64,000 nt of DNA from an uncultured Saprospiraceae bacterium. GTDB lineage: Bacteria > Bacteroidota > Bacteroidia > Chitinophagales > Saprospiraceae. Each line of letters begins with the position of its first letter. Position 1 is the first letter of the stretch. The DNA lies in NCBI GenBank assembly GCA_937951615.1, contig CALFBH010000012.1, positions 97,521 through 161,520 of the forward strand. The letters are read 5' to 3'. Position numbers and translations under genes: made by a program. The notes under the pieces are model-generated. The model was not told the origin of the DNA, did no database searches, and saw nothing but the letters and a program-made list of their open reading frames with translations. Shown in pieces: positions 8,635-17,555 of the stretch.

Positions 8635-9004
8635 TTGTGAAGAATTTATAATAAAAATTAATACCTGTAAAATCGAACTTATTAAGAGACATAAAGTAGC
8701 TACAGCACATACATTTAGGTGTAGTGCCATATCATTTGACCATTATAAATTTTAGTATCGAGGGGGAGAGCTTGTCTATTCTTTATACAAATAAAATAAT
8801 TTTTAATGAGAAATAAAACTCATTAGGCACAAATTTGTAATAAATATGGCAAAAAAGCAAAATAGGAAATGCAATTAACGTGACGACTAAAACAGGACTA
8901 TGGATAAATAGATAGATTGTTTTATTTATGAATGTGAATCATTTTTCGGATTATTTTGTTGTATATAGTAGCATCTTTTAACGATTTTAAAAACAATAAA
9001 AACT
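8635..9004. other. Intergenic gap, no recognised feature
   Basis: 370 bp of AT-rich DNA between divergent genes (DUF1800 and the small T9SS protein). It must hold both promoters, but I found no clear TAnnTTTG box, repeat or small gene. Confidence 0.5.
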
Positions 9005-9838
9005 ATGTGCAAATTTTTATCCTTACTGAGTACCATCTTACTCCTATCAGCCACTATAATACTGGCACAACCCAACAGTGAAGTGCGACTGATTATGAAT
9101 GAACCAGCGGATTGTATCAATAATATTATGTATCTCGATATAGAAGTGAGGGCTGCGAGTATAGAAGATACTTTTAGAGTTAGCGGGCAAAACTATCGTT
9201 TCTCTTTTGATGGAGATTTGGTTGGTGATCCGAAAATTGAAACAGAGTTGGAACTTTCAGGTGTTGTTACAGATGGAACGAATACGGTTTCTTTTTATAA
9301 TACACACACTCTTGTAGGTTCTCTGGATACTATTGTTTCTTATAACGTTGAACATTCAGGTCCTGTTGGATATTTAATAACAACAGACTGGTTGTCAATT
9401 GGACGGGTATCTTTTGACCTTCTGACGGATGCAGGTTGCTTTAATTTTCCAGTTCACATAGCACCTGTCTTCCCTTCGACTAGTGTGTCGGCAATTACGC
9501 CTAACGGTCTTGTACCGACCAATATAACTGGGCAAGACTTATCTGCCTGCATTGAAGATATTTGTACTGTTCCGACAGCAGAAATTTATGAAGAGGCCAA
9601 TTGGAGCATTTTTCCGAATCCTGTCAATGACCAGGCATACTTACAATTAGAAAGAACCAATTTTGAAGGTGAAGTTGTGAAAGTAGAGGTCATGGACGTG
9701 TCTGGTAAACGAATTTATACCGAAATTTTGTCCGATAATTCTTTTAGTACAGCAAGCTTATTGCCTGGAATATATCTGGTGCAATTAAGAACAGATAACT
9801 GGCAATCTGGTGTGCAGAAGTTGGTAAAGTTGAAATAA
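9005..9838 (+). CDS. Small secreted protein with T9SS sorting domain
   Basis: 277 residues with an N-terminal signal peptide (CKFLSLLSTILLLSATIILA). The central 170 residues are beta-rich and match no family I recognise; they resemble cohesin-like cargo modules found in Bacteroidota. The last 80 residues form a T9SS type A sorting domain (NWSIFPNPVNDQAYL, then VMDVSGKRIY, then LLPGIYLVQLRT). It ends 3 bp before the convergent M56 gene. Cargo of the type IX system; activity unknown. Confidence 0.8.
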   Translation: MCKFLSLLSTILLLSATIILAQPNSEVRLIMNEPADCINNIMYLDIEVRAASIEDTFRVSGQNYRFSFDGDLVGDPKIETELELSGVVTDGTNTVSFYNTHTLVGSLDTIVSYNVEHSGPVGYLITTDWLSIGRVSFDLLTDAGCFNFPVHIAPVFPSTSVSAITPNGLVPTNITGQDLSACIEDICTVPTAEIYEEANWSIFPNPVNDQAYLQLERTNFEGEVVKVEVMDVSGKRIYTEILSDNSFSTASLLPGIYLVQLRTDNWQSGVQKLVKLK

Positions 9839-9841
9839 ATT

Positions 9842-10948
9842 TTACTCTGGCAAACAAGATTCACCTGCCTGCTCGTAAAGACAGGTTTTGCAGAAATAGG
9901 TCTTTCCGGTTTTCAGGTATTCGCGCTGCACCAGTTCGTACTCAAAAAAAGCCTGTTGTTGCTTATTGAGTAATGGTGTAGTGGCGAAGCCAGTGGAAAT
10001 CATCAGCACCAAAGCGATCAGTATATGTAAAGTATGGCGGCGGGCAGGCTGGGCAGGTTGTGTGATTTGCAGGATGCGAGATTTGAGCGGATGTGTACCA
10101 AACATGTTCACCAAGCCAAATTGTTGTTGCTCTTTCATGCGAATAAGCAGTGCGGCATAAGCTCGGTCACTACCCGTTTTCTGGATGGCAAATGCATCAG
10201 CCAGAAACTCATTGAGCAAATGCAATTCCCGTTTCAAAGCGTAAAAAACAGGATTCAGCAACCAGAAAATCTGGAGGAAGGTCATACCGATTTGTTCCCA
10301 GGTATCCCTGTTTTCCAGATGCGCAATTTCGTGGTATAAAATGGATTCCTGCTCTGTTGATTCCAATTGATTTAAGGCAGGTTTCCAGAGAATATAAGAT
10401 TTGCCCAGCCGAAAGGAAGCAGCCAGGATTTCATTTTTACTATCGTATAAAAGGTAGTATGGTTTTCCGTCCACCCACCTTAGTTCTTTCTCTGAGCGTC
10501 GGATAAGCCGAACCAAAAACAAGAGGCGTACTGCCAGCCACAATAAAATAATTCCAGTGCTACCGCCTGCAAGTATCAATATGCCTGACTTATACCCCAA
10601 AGCGGTTTCGTACCAAGCTGATTTTTTGTATAAAATAATACTGGTTTGTTCTAATTCATCACATTTGCAAAAGTCCGCTTCACTTGCTGCTTTTTTGTAA
10701 CAAACTTCTAATTCCTGCGCATATTCCCCAAAGAGCGGTTGCTGCTCAAAAACGGCATGATAGGATTGAATAGGGGAATTGATAGAAAAAAGATATAAAA
10801 ACAAGGCAGGTAATGAAAAGCTCATGGCCACCACAAAATACAAAAACTGTTTGCGGTACACAGGCGCACTCTTTCCTTTTATAAAAAGAAAATATACGGC
10901 GATGCCGGCAAGCGACAAGAGATAAGTTAATGTGAGATAAGGTAACAT
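9842..10948 (-). CDS. M56 family (BlaR1-like) membrane metallopeptidase
   Basis: 368 residues with transmembrane helices near 4-23, 33-54, 122-147 and 308-325. The zinc-protease motif HEIAH (206-210) sits in a cytoplasmic loop, followed by ENRDTWEQ. The protein ends soon after the last helix with a Cys-rich tail and lacks a penicillin-binding sensor domain, so the signal is unlikely to be a beta-lactam. The BlaI-type repressor lies 46 bp upstream on the same strand. By analogy with BlaR1/MecR1, the activated protease would lead to loss of the repressor. Confidence 0.85.
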   Translation of the reverse strand: MLPYLTLTYLLSLAGIAVYFLFIKGKSAPVYRKQFLYFVVAMSFSLPALFLYLFSINSPIQSYHAVFEQQPLFGEYAQELEVCYKKAASEADFCKCDELEQTSIILYKKSAWYETALGYKSGILILAGGSTGIILLWLAVRLLFLVRLIRRSEKELRWVDGKPYYLLYDSKNEILAASFRLGKSYILWKPALNQLESTEQESILYHEIAHLENRDTWEQIGMTFLQIFWLLNPVFYALKRELHLLNEFLADAFAIQKTGSDRAYAALLIRMKEQQQFGLVNMFGTHPLKSRILQITQPAQPARRHTLHILIALVLMISTGFATTPLLNKQQQAFFEYELVQREYLKTGKTYFCKTCLYEQAGESCLPE

Positions 10949-10994
10949 TTTATAAACTCAAATTCAAACTCAAACGACAAATTCAAAGGAATAA

Positions 10995-11354
10995 TTAATT
11001 GATTAGTTTTTTTAGTTCTTCTAATTCCTTATTGGAAATATCTTTATTGTCCATTAATGCAGACACCAGTGAAGTCACTGAGCCTTTAAATACATTTTTA
11101 AGCGCATTATTCAGGAAAGTTTCCTGATAGTCTTCACGGCTAATCAGCGGCGAATACTCATGTGTACGCCCATGCGCTTTATAGGTGATAAAGTTTTTAT
11201 CTGCTAATATACGTATAATCGTGGATACGGTGTTATAAGCAGGCGCAGGTTCTTCATCCCAATGCTTTAGAATATCTTTTACAAAAGCTTTTTCCAATAC
11301 CCACAATATATTCATCACCTTGAGTTCGAGCGGTGTTAATATCTTTTTTGCCAT
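10995..11354 (-). CDS. BlaI/MecI/CopY-type repressor
   Basis: 119 residues: a winged-helix DNA-binding domain (TPLELKVMNILWVLEKAFVK, then YNTVSTIIRILADKNFI) followed by a helical dimerisation tail. Its length is normal for the family. It is first in a two-gene operon with the M56 protease. A TATATTTG promoter and inverted repeats lie just upstream, so it probably represses its own operon. Confidence 0.88.
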   Translation of the reverse strand: MAKKILTPLELKVMNILWVLEKAFVKDILKHWDEEPAPAYNTVSTIIRILADKNFITYKAHGRTHEYSPLISREDYQETFLNNALKNVFKGSVTSLVSALMDNKDISNKELEELKKLIN

Positions 11355-11377
11355 AATTAATCGGATTTGATAGATTA

Positions 11378-11416
11378 CAAATATACAACTTCTATTTGAT
11401 AACTAAAAGTATAGTT
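11378..11416 (-). promoter_or_regulatory. Promoter and candidate operator of the BlaI-M56 operon
   Basis: TATATTTG on the minus strand at 11378-11385 is a good -7 box, 24 bp before the ATG. Just upstream, AACTA-aaagta-TAGTT (11401-11416) is a short dyad where a BlaI dimer could bind. Operator assignment is inference. Confidence 0.45.
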
Positions 11417-11462
11417 GATTAAAAGTGCTTTAAAATCCTGTTAAAATTAATGAGTTAGAGCA

Positions 11463-11554
11463 TAATTGTGGAATTGTGGAATTGTGGAATTGTGGAATTG
11501 TGGAATTGTGGAATTGTGGAATTGTGGAATTGTTTTTTTGCTTCGCAAAAAAAC
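11463..11554. repeat. 8-bp tandem array followed by a TTTTTTTGC hairpin
   Basis: The unit GGAATTGT repeats about 8.5 times (11463-11531) and runs into a hairpin, GTTTTTTTGC-ttc-GCAAAAAAAC (11532-11554). A degenerate CTGAAA/ACTGAT-type array follows (11580-11660). The same layout of array plus TTTTGCnnCGCAAAA-type hairpin recurs near 40722 and 41661. Confidence 0.8.
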
Positions 11555-11671
11555 TCTTTTGACCATGAAACCATCCAGCAAAATTGCCACTGAAACTGAA
11601 ACTGAAACTACCACTGATACTGAAACTAAAATTGCTACTAAAATTGCTATTAAAACTGTCCTTGAAATTCG

Positions 11672-11679
11672 TACATTTG
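11672..11679 (+). promoter_or_regulatory. -7 box for the NlpC/P60 gene
   Basis: TACATTTG ends 4 bp before the ATG at 11684, implying a leaderless or nearly leaderless transcript. The box sits at the end of the low-complexity array. Confidence 0.45.
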
Positions 11680-11683
11680 CGCC

Positions 11684-12448
11684 ATGAAATTTGGAATATG
11701 TCCTCTAAGTATGGCACCCGTCCGAGCATTGCCTTTGGATAGTAGTGAAATGACTTCACAGTTATTGTTTGGAGAAACATTTGAAGTCTTAAAAAAGAAG
11801 GGAAATTGGTTGAATATACGTTGTATATGGGATGACTATGAAGGTTGGATAGATGTAAAACAGGCTTTAAAAATTTCAAAAAAAGAAGCCCGGAAAGCAG
11901 CAGCTTACAGCTTGGAACTTGCACAAGGTGCTATGATGAGCGACCATTATATCCCCATCATGATGGGCAGCAACCTGCCCGATTATGATGGTATGAATTT
12001 TATGATCAATGGACAGCGTTATACGTATAGCGGACAGGTGATTAATCCAGCAGAAAATAGACCGACTATAGAACAGATGGTAAAAGTAGCCCGAAAATAC
12101 CTCTTTGCTCCATATCTATGGGGCGGACGTTCTCCTTTCGGAATTGATTGTTCTGGCTTTACGCAAGTCATATTTAAAATGATGGGCTTTGCCCTTAAAA
12201 GAGATGCCAGCCAACAGGTCAAGCAGGGAGAAGTTGTTAGTTTTGTGATGGAAGCACGCCCTGGCGATTTAGCTTTTTTTGAAAATAAAAAAGGAAAAAT
12301 TGTGCATGTAGGTATTATATTGCCTGAACAAAAAATTATCCACGCCTCAGGACAGGTGCGTATTGATCGACTCGATCATCAGGGGATTTATAATGAGACG
12401 ACTAAGAAGTATTCTCATCAGCTTCGAGTCATTAAGCGAATGTTATAA
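11684..12448 (+). CDS. C40 (NlpC/P60) cell-wall peptidase with SH3-like domain
   Basis: 254 residues. An SH3-like domain (about 1-60, with RCIWDDYEGWID) precedes an NlpC/P60 catalytic domain (about 125-250). The catalytic Cys156 is in GIDCSGF; His208 (VHVGI) and probably His220 (IIHASG) complete the site. The family cleaves gamma-D-Glu-diamino-acid bonds in peptidoglycan stem peptides. No signal peptide is visible, as in many Bacteroidota relatives, so it may act on recycled muropeptides or use another export route. Confidence 0.88.
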   Translation: MKFGICPLSMAPVRALPLDSSEMTSQLLFGETFEVLKKKGNWLNIRCIWDDYEGWIDVKQALKISKKEARKAAAYSLELAQGAMMSDHYIPIMMGSNLPDYDGMNFMINGQRYTYSGQVINPAENRPTIEQMVKVARKYLFAPYLWGGRSPFGIDCSGFTQVIFKMMGFALKRDASQQVKQGEVVSFVMEARPGDLAFFENKKGKIVHVGIILPEQKIIHASGQVRIDRLDHQGIYNETTKKYSHQLRVIKRML

Positions 12449-12453
12449 TCATC

Positions 12454-13131
12454 TCATCCCGAACAATCTCTTTTATAAAAGGTTTTTATTTTACTTGGCT
12501 TTAAGCCCAGCATGTCTATTTCTTCTTGGCTTAATTTTCTTGAAGAATCATGATATATTAGTACTAGGAGAGGCAGTGTTAATCTATTAGCGGGAACTGG
12601 ACAGATTGGTAGAGACATAACTCCATTATAAAAATTAATATGTCCCTCACAATCATCTTTTATCAAAAATGAGGTCATTTCCATATAATATGCAATAGTC
12701 AGTAAGGTAGAATCTGCTAGAACATCATATAACTCTCCTCCTGCATGAATATCATTTCGTAGTATTTTCTTTTGAGCCAAAATTTCTCTCATCATTACCC
12801 AATCAATAAAGAGAGAATCTCCTCTAACACCAAGAACTTGATGCTTTATATTCCTTTCTTTTTCAATTTTGTTAACGATTGCCAACTCTGCGTCTTTAAA
12901 ACTACCTCCCTCTGCTAAAAATTGATAGTCGATTCCAGAATCTAAATCTAAAAATCTTGAATCTTTGAACCAGTATAAATCGCTATGTGATAATTTTTTA
13001 AAGGTATATTGAAATATCCCTCTGCTATCTATGACATCGTTAGAAGGACAGGGAGGGGATAACTCTCTCTTAACTAACTTACATCCTAAACAAGATAAAA
13101 CAAATGATATTAATATTATTTCCTTGAGCAT
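12454..13131 (-). CDS. Uncharacterised lipoprotein
   Basis: 225 residues from ATG 13131, chosen because it begins a lipoprotein signal (MLKEIILISFVLSCLGC). The longer frame from 13185 would put 18 extra residues before it. The mature part has no domain I recognise; it is mixed alpha/beta with an acidic middle and a Cys near the C-terminus. It converges with the NlpC/P60 gene (5 bp apart) and follows the carboxylase gene on the opposite end. Probably envelope-anchored; role unknown. Confidence 0.65.
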   Translation of the reverse strand: MLKEIILISFVLSCLGCKLVKRELSPPCPSNDVIDSRGIFQYTFKKLSHSDLYWFKDSRFLDLDSGIDYQFLAEGGSFKDAELAIVNKIEKERNIKHQVLGVRGDSLFIDWVMMREILAQKKILRNDIHAGGELYDVLADSTLLTIAYYMEMTSFLIKDDCEGHINFYNGVMSLPICPVPANRLTLPLLVLIYHDSSRKLSQEEIDMLGLKPSKIKTFYKRDCSG

Positions 13132-13195
13132 TATCTGTATATTTCTGGGAATTGAAAAACTCGCGATACAAGTTCCAAAACTCACAATTTTAAGA

Positions 13196-13225
13196 GACCT
13201 AACAGGTTTTCAAACCTATCAAGTC
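13196..13225 (-). terminator. Hairpin at the end of the carboxylase gene
   Basis: A 14-bp stem with a 2-nt loop overlaps the stop codon at 13219. Three of its pairs are mismatches in plus-strand RNA but G-U wobbles in minus-strand RNA, so it folds properly only in the carboxylase transcript. Confidence 0.5.
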
Positions 13226-14865
13226 TGGATGACGCCTGGATTAAATTTAGCAACAGGCGCATTATTCGCAGCTTCAATACCCATAGAAATGACTTTACGG
13301 GTTTCCAATGGATCAATAATCGCATCTACCCATAAACGGGCGGCAGCGTAGTAGGCCGTAGTTTGCTTTTTATATCGATTTTCAATGTCTTCCAATAAAC
13401 GTTTTTCTTCCTGTGGGCTGACCATTTCTCCTTTTGCTTTTTTGGAAGCCACTTGGATTTGCAATAAAACTTTAGCTGCTGTCGAGCCACCCATCACCGC
13501 AATCTTAGCTGTAGGCCAAGCGACAATGAGGCGCGGGTCATAAGCTTTTCCGCACATGGCATAATTGCCTGCGCCATAGGAATTGCCCAATACTATACTG
13601 AATTTTGGAACGGTAGAATTGGCGACTGCGCTGACCATTTTTGCTCCGTCTTTGATGATGCCACCATGCTCGGAGCGTGTGCCGACCATAAAACCAGTCA
13701 CATCATGCAGAAAGACTAAAGGAATTTTTTTCTGGTTGCAATTCATAATAAAACGGGCTGCTTTATCGGCTGAATCCGAGTAGATTACACCGCCGAATTG
13801 CATTTCTCCTTTCGCATTTTTTACGACTTTTCGATGATTGGCGACAATACCAACTGACCAGCCATCTATTCGCGCATAAGCGCAAATAATCGTCTTGCCA
13901 TAGTCTTTTTTATATTGTATCAAATGAGAATCATCCACCAGCCGTTCTATAATTTCCAGTGAATCATAAGGTTTCAAACCTCCTTCAGGAAACAGTCCGT
14001 AAATTTCTTCGGGGTCTTTAGCCGGCGGTTTAGCTTCGGTACGATCGAATCCAGCATTTTCAAATGTTCCGTACTTATCTATAATGCCTTTAATGGTATC
14101 CAGGCAGGTTGGGTCATCGGGCATATTATAATCTGTCACGCCTGAAATTTCAGACTGTGTTTTCGCGCCGCCCAGCGTTTCTTTGTCCACACTTTCACCA
14201 ATCGCTGCTTTGACCAGATAAGGGCCAGCCAGAAAAATAGAACCTGTGCCATTGACAATCAATGCTTCATCAGACATGATGGGCAGATAAGCGCCACCTG
14301 CTACACAACTTCCCATAATCGCCGCGATCTGTGGAATGCCCATGCTCGACATCACCGCATTATTTCTAAAAATACGCCCGAAGTGTTCTTTGTCTGGAAA
14401 TATCTCATCTTGCAGCGGCAAAAATACGCCTGCACTATCCACGAGATAGATAATGGGTAAGCGATTTTCCATGGCGATTTCCTGCGCACGTAAGTTCTTT
14501 TTGCCTGTAATCGGAAACCAGGCACCTGCTTTTACGGTAGCGTCATTGGCGACAATCATACACTGCCGACCGCTCACATAACCAATTCCAATAATAACGC
14601 CACCAGCCGGCGCACCGCCGTATTCTTCGTACATTTCATAACCTGCGAAAGCTCCTATTTCCAAAAAAGGCGTGTCTTCATCAATCAGATAAGCCACTCG
14701 CTCGCGGGCAGTCATTTTGCCTTTGCTCTTCTGTTTCTCCAGCCGCTTTTTTCCACCACCCAAATAGACTTTTTCTAACTCAAAATCCAGTCGGGAGACC
14801 GCAAGGCGCATCGCGTCATCATTTTTATTGAAATCAAGGTCCTCTTTTTTGCGTGTTTTTGCCAT
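13219..14865 (-). CDS. Acyl-CoA carboxylase beta (carboxyltransferase) subunit
   Basis: 548 residues, the normal size for biotin-dependent acyl-CoA carboxylase beta subunits (propionyl- or methylcrotonyl-CoA type). Both crotonase-like halves are present. The N-terminal half has KMTARERVAYLIDEDTPFLE and the oxyanion-hole region MGSCVAGGAYLP. The C-terminal half has GVIYSDSADKAARFI, GFMVGTRSEHGGI and NSYGAGNYAMCGKAYDPR. The motif DEIFPDKEHFGRIFRN is closer to methylcrotonyl-CoA carboxylase than to PccB. It transfers carboxyl from carboxybiotin to the acyl-CoA; the alpha subunit is not in the window. It may serve leucine or branched-chain breakdown. Confidence 0.9.
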   Translation of the reverse strand: MAKTRKKEDLDFNKNDDAMRLAVSRLDFELEKVYLGGGKKRLEKQKSKGKMTARERVAYLIDEDTPFLEIGAFAGYEMYEEYGGAPAGGVIIGIGYVSGRQCMIVANDATVKAGAWFPITGKKNLRAQEIAMENRLPIIYLVDSAGVFLPLQDEIFPDKEHFGRIFRNNAVMSSMGIPQIAAIMGSCVAGGAYLPIMSDEALIVNGTGSIFLAGPYLVKAAIGESVDKETLGGAKTQSEISGVTDYNMPDDPTCLDTIKGIIDKYGTFENAGFDRTEAKPPAKDPEEIYGLFPEGGLKPYDSLEIIERLVDDSHLIQYKKDYGKTIICAYARIDGWSVGIVANHRKVVKNAKGEMQFGGVIYSDSADKAARFIMNCNQKKIPLVFLHDVTGFMVGTRSEHGGIIKDGAKMVSAVANSTVPKFSIVLGNSYGAGNYAMCGKAYDPRLIVAWPTAKIAVMGGSTAAKVLLQIQVASKKAKGEMVSPQEEKRLLEDIENRYKKQTTAYYAAARLWVDAIIDPLETRKVISMGIEAANNAPVAKFNPGVIQT

Positions 14866-15038
14866 TATGTATGTTTTCTAATATGTGGAGCGCAAAATAC
14901 GAATTTTAGTGATGATGATTTAGAGAATGGGAGAAAATAAGGTGAGTTGAGTTGCGAGGTTGTGGGTTGCGGGGTGATGAGCTGTGGGTTGCAGGTGTTC
15001 AAAACACTCTATAAAAATTGAGGTCGTTTTCTGGTGCA

Positions 15039-15216
15039 GTCCTGAAAGGACGATGTATGTCAGCGACGGAAGTATTCCATCGAATAATTAATCGGAATTG
15101 ACGAAGCCCTGAATGGGCGATATAAAGCTGCTCCAGATGTAAATGTCGTCCTTTCAGGAGCCTATTTCACGAGGGACGGTGTCCCTCGCTGACATATTTC
15201 GCTCTTTCAGAGCTTG
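15039..15216. repeat. Interspersed multi-hairpin repeat, copy 2
   Basis: Same element and orientation as 1078-1268, about 178 bp. It lies in a 618-bp gap between the carboxylase and the SDR gene that also holds the MITE-like element and, at 15440-15478, a CAACAC-rich low-complexity run. Confidence 0.8.
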
Positions 15217-15251
15217 AAACAGGTTTTGTTATTTGCAAACTCATTTTTTCA

Positions 15252-15397
15252 GTAGTGTTCGATTAAAGTATGGAATAGTCGGCAGACGAAGGATGTTATG
15301 AAAATTGGTGATTTATCCCTTTAGATATGCCGTATTTCTAAGCGAATTCGTCTGACGACAACGGAGTTTACTCAATCATACTTTAGTCGAACACTAC
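15252..15397. mobile_element. MITE-like element, copy 1 (146 bp)
   Basis: Bounded by inverted termini GTAGTGTTCGAYTAAAGTAT (about 20 bp) and without a coding frame. An almost identical copy in inverse orientation is at 48632-48777. Terminal repeats, small size and two dispersed copies fit a non-autonomous transposable element. The transposase that would move it is not in the window and no clear target duplication was identified. Confidence 0.75.
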
Positions 15398-15483
15398 CAA
15401 ATTCTGCGAAAGCAATTAAAAGAGCGATAAAAAACAGAAACATCAACACCACAACACGTCAACACCACAACACATTTTAAAAA

Positions 15484-16104
15484 TCAATACCCAATAGCCG
15501 GCATAGCACCAATATGCTGACCAGCCTCCATCGTATTCAGCATAAAATGAGCAACATCAGCACGAGAAATTTTGCGCAAAGGTTTGTCAGGTGGGCAGGA
15601 CATCACTCGGTATTCACCCCTAGCAGGAGAACCAGTGAGGTGGAGCGGGCGGACAATCGTCCAGTCCAGTCCGCTTTCTGCAATATACAGTTCCATCAGG
15701 CTGAGGTCTTTGTGGACTCCGCCCAGGACAGCATTGATGTATAAACGGGAAGTAAAATTCAAATATTCGGGCGCGACGCCCATAGAAGAAGTTACAATCA
15801 GGCGATTCAACTGATAAGTCTGCATAGAGCGGATGATGTGGTAAATTCCCATGGAGCAGACTTTGTTTTTGCCGGTACGGGTATCGCCCAAAGCCGAAAA
15901 AACAACGTCATAAGCTTGAAAAGCAATGGCATTATCCACTTCATCGCTATCCAATACATTGCCTTTGATGAGCATCAATTTTTCGTGTGGCTTAAAGACA
16001 TCTAAGTTAGGTACAAAAGCAGTTACCTCATGTCCTTTTGCAAGGGACTGGCGGACAATTTCTCTTCCGGTTTCGCTGTTTGCACCAAATATAAGACAAT
16101 TCAT
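15484..16104 (-). CDS. NAD(P)-binding SDR-type protein (NmrA/BLVRB-like)
   Basis: 206 residues, an atypical short-chain dehydrogenase. The dinucleotide-binding start is IFGANSETGREIV, the acidic region KGNVLDSDEVDNAI and the mid motif VFSALGDTRTGKN; LIVTSSMGVAP holds the usual Ser region and DWTIVRPLHLTG is the C-terminal signature. It resembles the NAD(P)H-binding group that includes flavin/biliverdin reductases and NmrA-type sensors. Substrate cannot be read from the sequence. It stands alone on the minus strand. Confidence 0.8.
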   Translation of the reverse strand: MNCLIFGANSETGREIVRQSLAKGHEVTAFVPNLDVFKPHEKLMLIKGNVLDSDEVDNAIAFQAYDVVFSALGDTRTGKNKVCSMGIYHIIRSMQTYQLNRLIVTSSMGVAPEYLNFTSRLYINAVLGGVHKDLSLMELYIAESGLDWTIVRPLHLTGSPARGEYRVMSCPPDKPLRKISRADVAHFMLNTMEAGQHIGAMPAIGY

Positions 16105-16358
16105 ATCAGAATAAGTTTAAGTATAAAGATTAAGCTTAAGTTTAAAATGTTTTAAACACAACTTTTTCTAGTTACTTAGTGAGTGTTACTAATAAATGCT
16201 TCTTTTGAATGCTTTTGTCTTGGATGGTCGAAAGGGATGAGGCAAATCATGTACCAATTTTGACCAGATTGATAATTCATAGACGATGATAAAGGGATTT
16301 TAGTGGCTTAGCGATGAAATATTTTTTTCTTTTAAATGAAAATCACGGCATGTACACT

Positions 16359-16409
16359 TTAGCCACGAATGTACGAATGGGTTTTATTTATTCGTGCATT
16401 CGTGGCTAA
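16359..16409. repeat. Inverted repeat TTAGCCACGAAT...ATTCGTGGCTAA
   Basis: Two 20-bp arms (16359-16378, 16390-16409) with one mismatch around an 11-bp AT-rich loop. It lies in the 394-bp divergent gap before the RNA ligase; the rest of that gap shows only the promoter box at 16457. Confidence 0.7.
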
Positions 16410-16456
16410 TTTTTAAAAAATATTTTACTGCGCAAATAGATTGCGTAGCCCCCTTT

Positions 16457-16464
16457 TACCTTTG
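16457..16464 (+). promoter_or_regulatory. -7 box for the RNA ligase gene
   Basis: TACCTTTG matches TAnnTTTG. It is 33 bp before one possible start (16498) and 54 bp before the preferred one (16519). Confidence 0.45.
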
Positions 16465-16518
16465 TATTGTTATTTGATAAAAGAATACTATCTTACAATG
16501 GTCAAAGAATTAAAAATC

Positions 16519-17544
16519 ATGAATACTGAATTGCTGAACGATATGATTTTAGATAAATACATCAAGGTGCAGAAGCATCCTGAAAGCGATTTATTTATCT
16601 ATAATTATACGGCTAAAGCTCAATATGAACAAGAGTGGAATGAGATTACCCTGCAATGCAGAGGTTTGATTCTGAATGGAGTAGGGGAGATAGTCGCACG
16701 TCCTTTTCCAAAATTTTTCAATCTGGGCGAGCAAGAAAATCAGCACATTCCAAATGAGCCATTTGATGTGTATGAAAAAATGGATGGCTCGCTGGGCATT
16801 TTGTATTGGTTGGATGGCAAAGCGTGTATGGCATCGAGAGGTTCATTTACCAGTGAACAGGCAGAAAAAGCAGAACAAATGTTGTATAGAAAATACGCGG
16901 ATGCTATTGCACAACTCGATCCTGCGGTGACTTATTTGTTTGAAATTATTTATCCACAGAATCGTATTGTAGTTGATTATGGGGCACAGGAAGCACTGGT
17001 TTTACTGGCGATGATAGACACAGAAACAGGCAAAGAATTGCCATTGGCAGATATTGGTTTTCCATTGGTCAAACGCTATGACGGACTGAATGACCTTCAA
17101 AAATTGAAAGCACTAGAAACAGATAATAAAGAAGGTTTTGTGGTCAAATTCAAAAACGGCTATCGCCTGAAAATCAAGTTTGACGAGTATGTGCGTATTC
17201 ACCGCATCATCACACAGGTCTCGAATGTCAATATCTGGGAATACCTGAAAACTGGTCAGAATATGGATGAACTGTTGGATCGTGTGCCGGATGAATTTTA
17301 CGATTGGGTGAAAGCAACCAAGAGTGAATTGGAACAGGCTTTCGCCGAAATTGAAGCGCAGGCAAAATCGGATTTCAAAATACTGGATACCAGAAAAGAA
17401 ACCGCTCAATATTTCAGTCAATGTACTTATCGGCAAGTCATGTTTGCTATGCTGGATGGCAAGGATTATAGTCCAATGATCTGGAAATTATTGAGACCAG
17501 AATACGAGCGTCCATTTTCAAAAAACAATAAAATAGAATTTTAG
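16519..17544 (+). CDS. T4 Rnl1-like RNA ligase
   Basis: 341 residues from ATG 16519; starts at 16498 (7 residues longer) or 16441 are possible but less like the family. It belongs to the nucleotidyltransferase superfamily. Motif I is YEKMDGS, with Lys87 as the expected AMP-accepting residue. Other hallmarks are LQCRGLILNGVGEIVARPFP upstream, LFEIIYPQNRIVVDYG, EGFVVKF (motif IV) and LKIKFDEYV (motif V). The enzyme would join 5'-phosphate and 3'-OH RNA ends with ATP. The next gene encodes the matching end-healing enzyme, so the two form an RNA repair pair like T4 Rnl1-Pnkp, which mends tRNA cut by anticodon nucleases. Confidence 0.88.
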   Translation: MNTELLNDMILDKYIKVQKHPESDLFIYNYTAKAQYEQEWNEITLQCRGLILNGVGEIVARPFPKFFNLGEQENQHIPNEPFDVYEKMDGSLGILYWLDGKACMASRGSFTSEQAEKAEQMLYRKYADAIAQLDPAVTYLFEIIYPQNRIVVDYGAQEALVLLAMIDTETGKELPLADIGFPLVKRYDGLNDLQKLKALETDNKEGFVVKFKNGYRLKIKFDEYVRIHRIITQVSNVNIWEYLKTGQNMDELLDRVPDEFYDWVKATKSELEQAFAEIEAQAKSDFKILDTRKETAQYFSQCTYRQVMFAMLDGKDYSPMIWKLLRPEYERPFSKNNKIEF

Positions 17545-17555
17545 AATTTAAAAAT

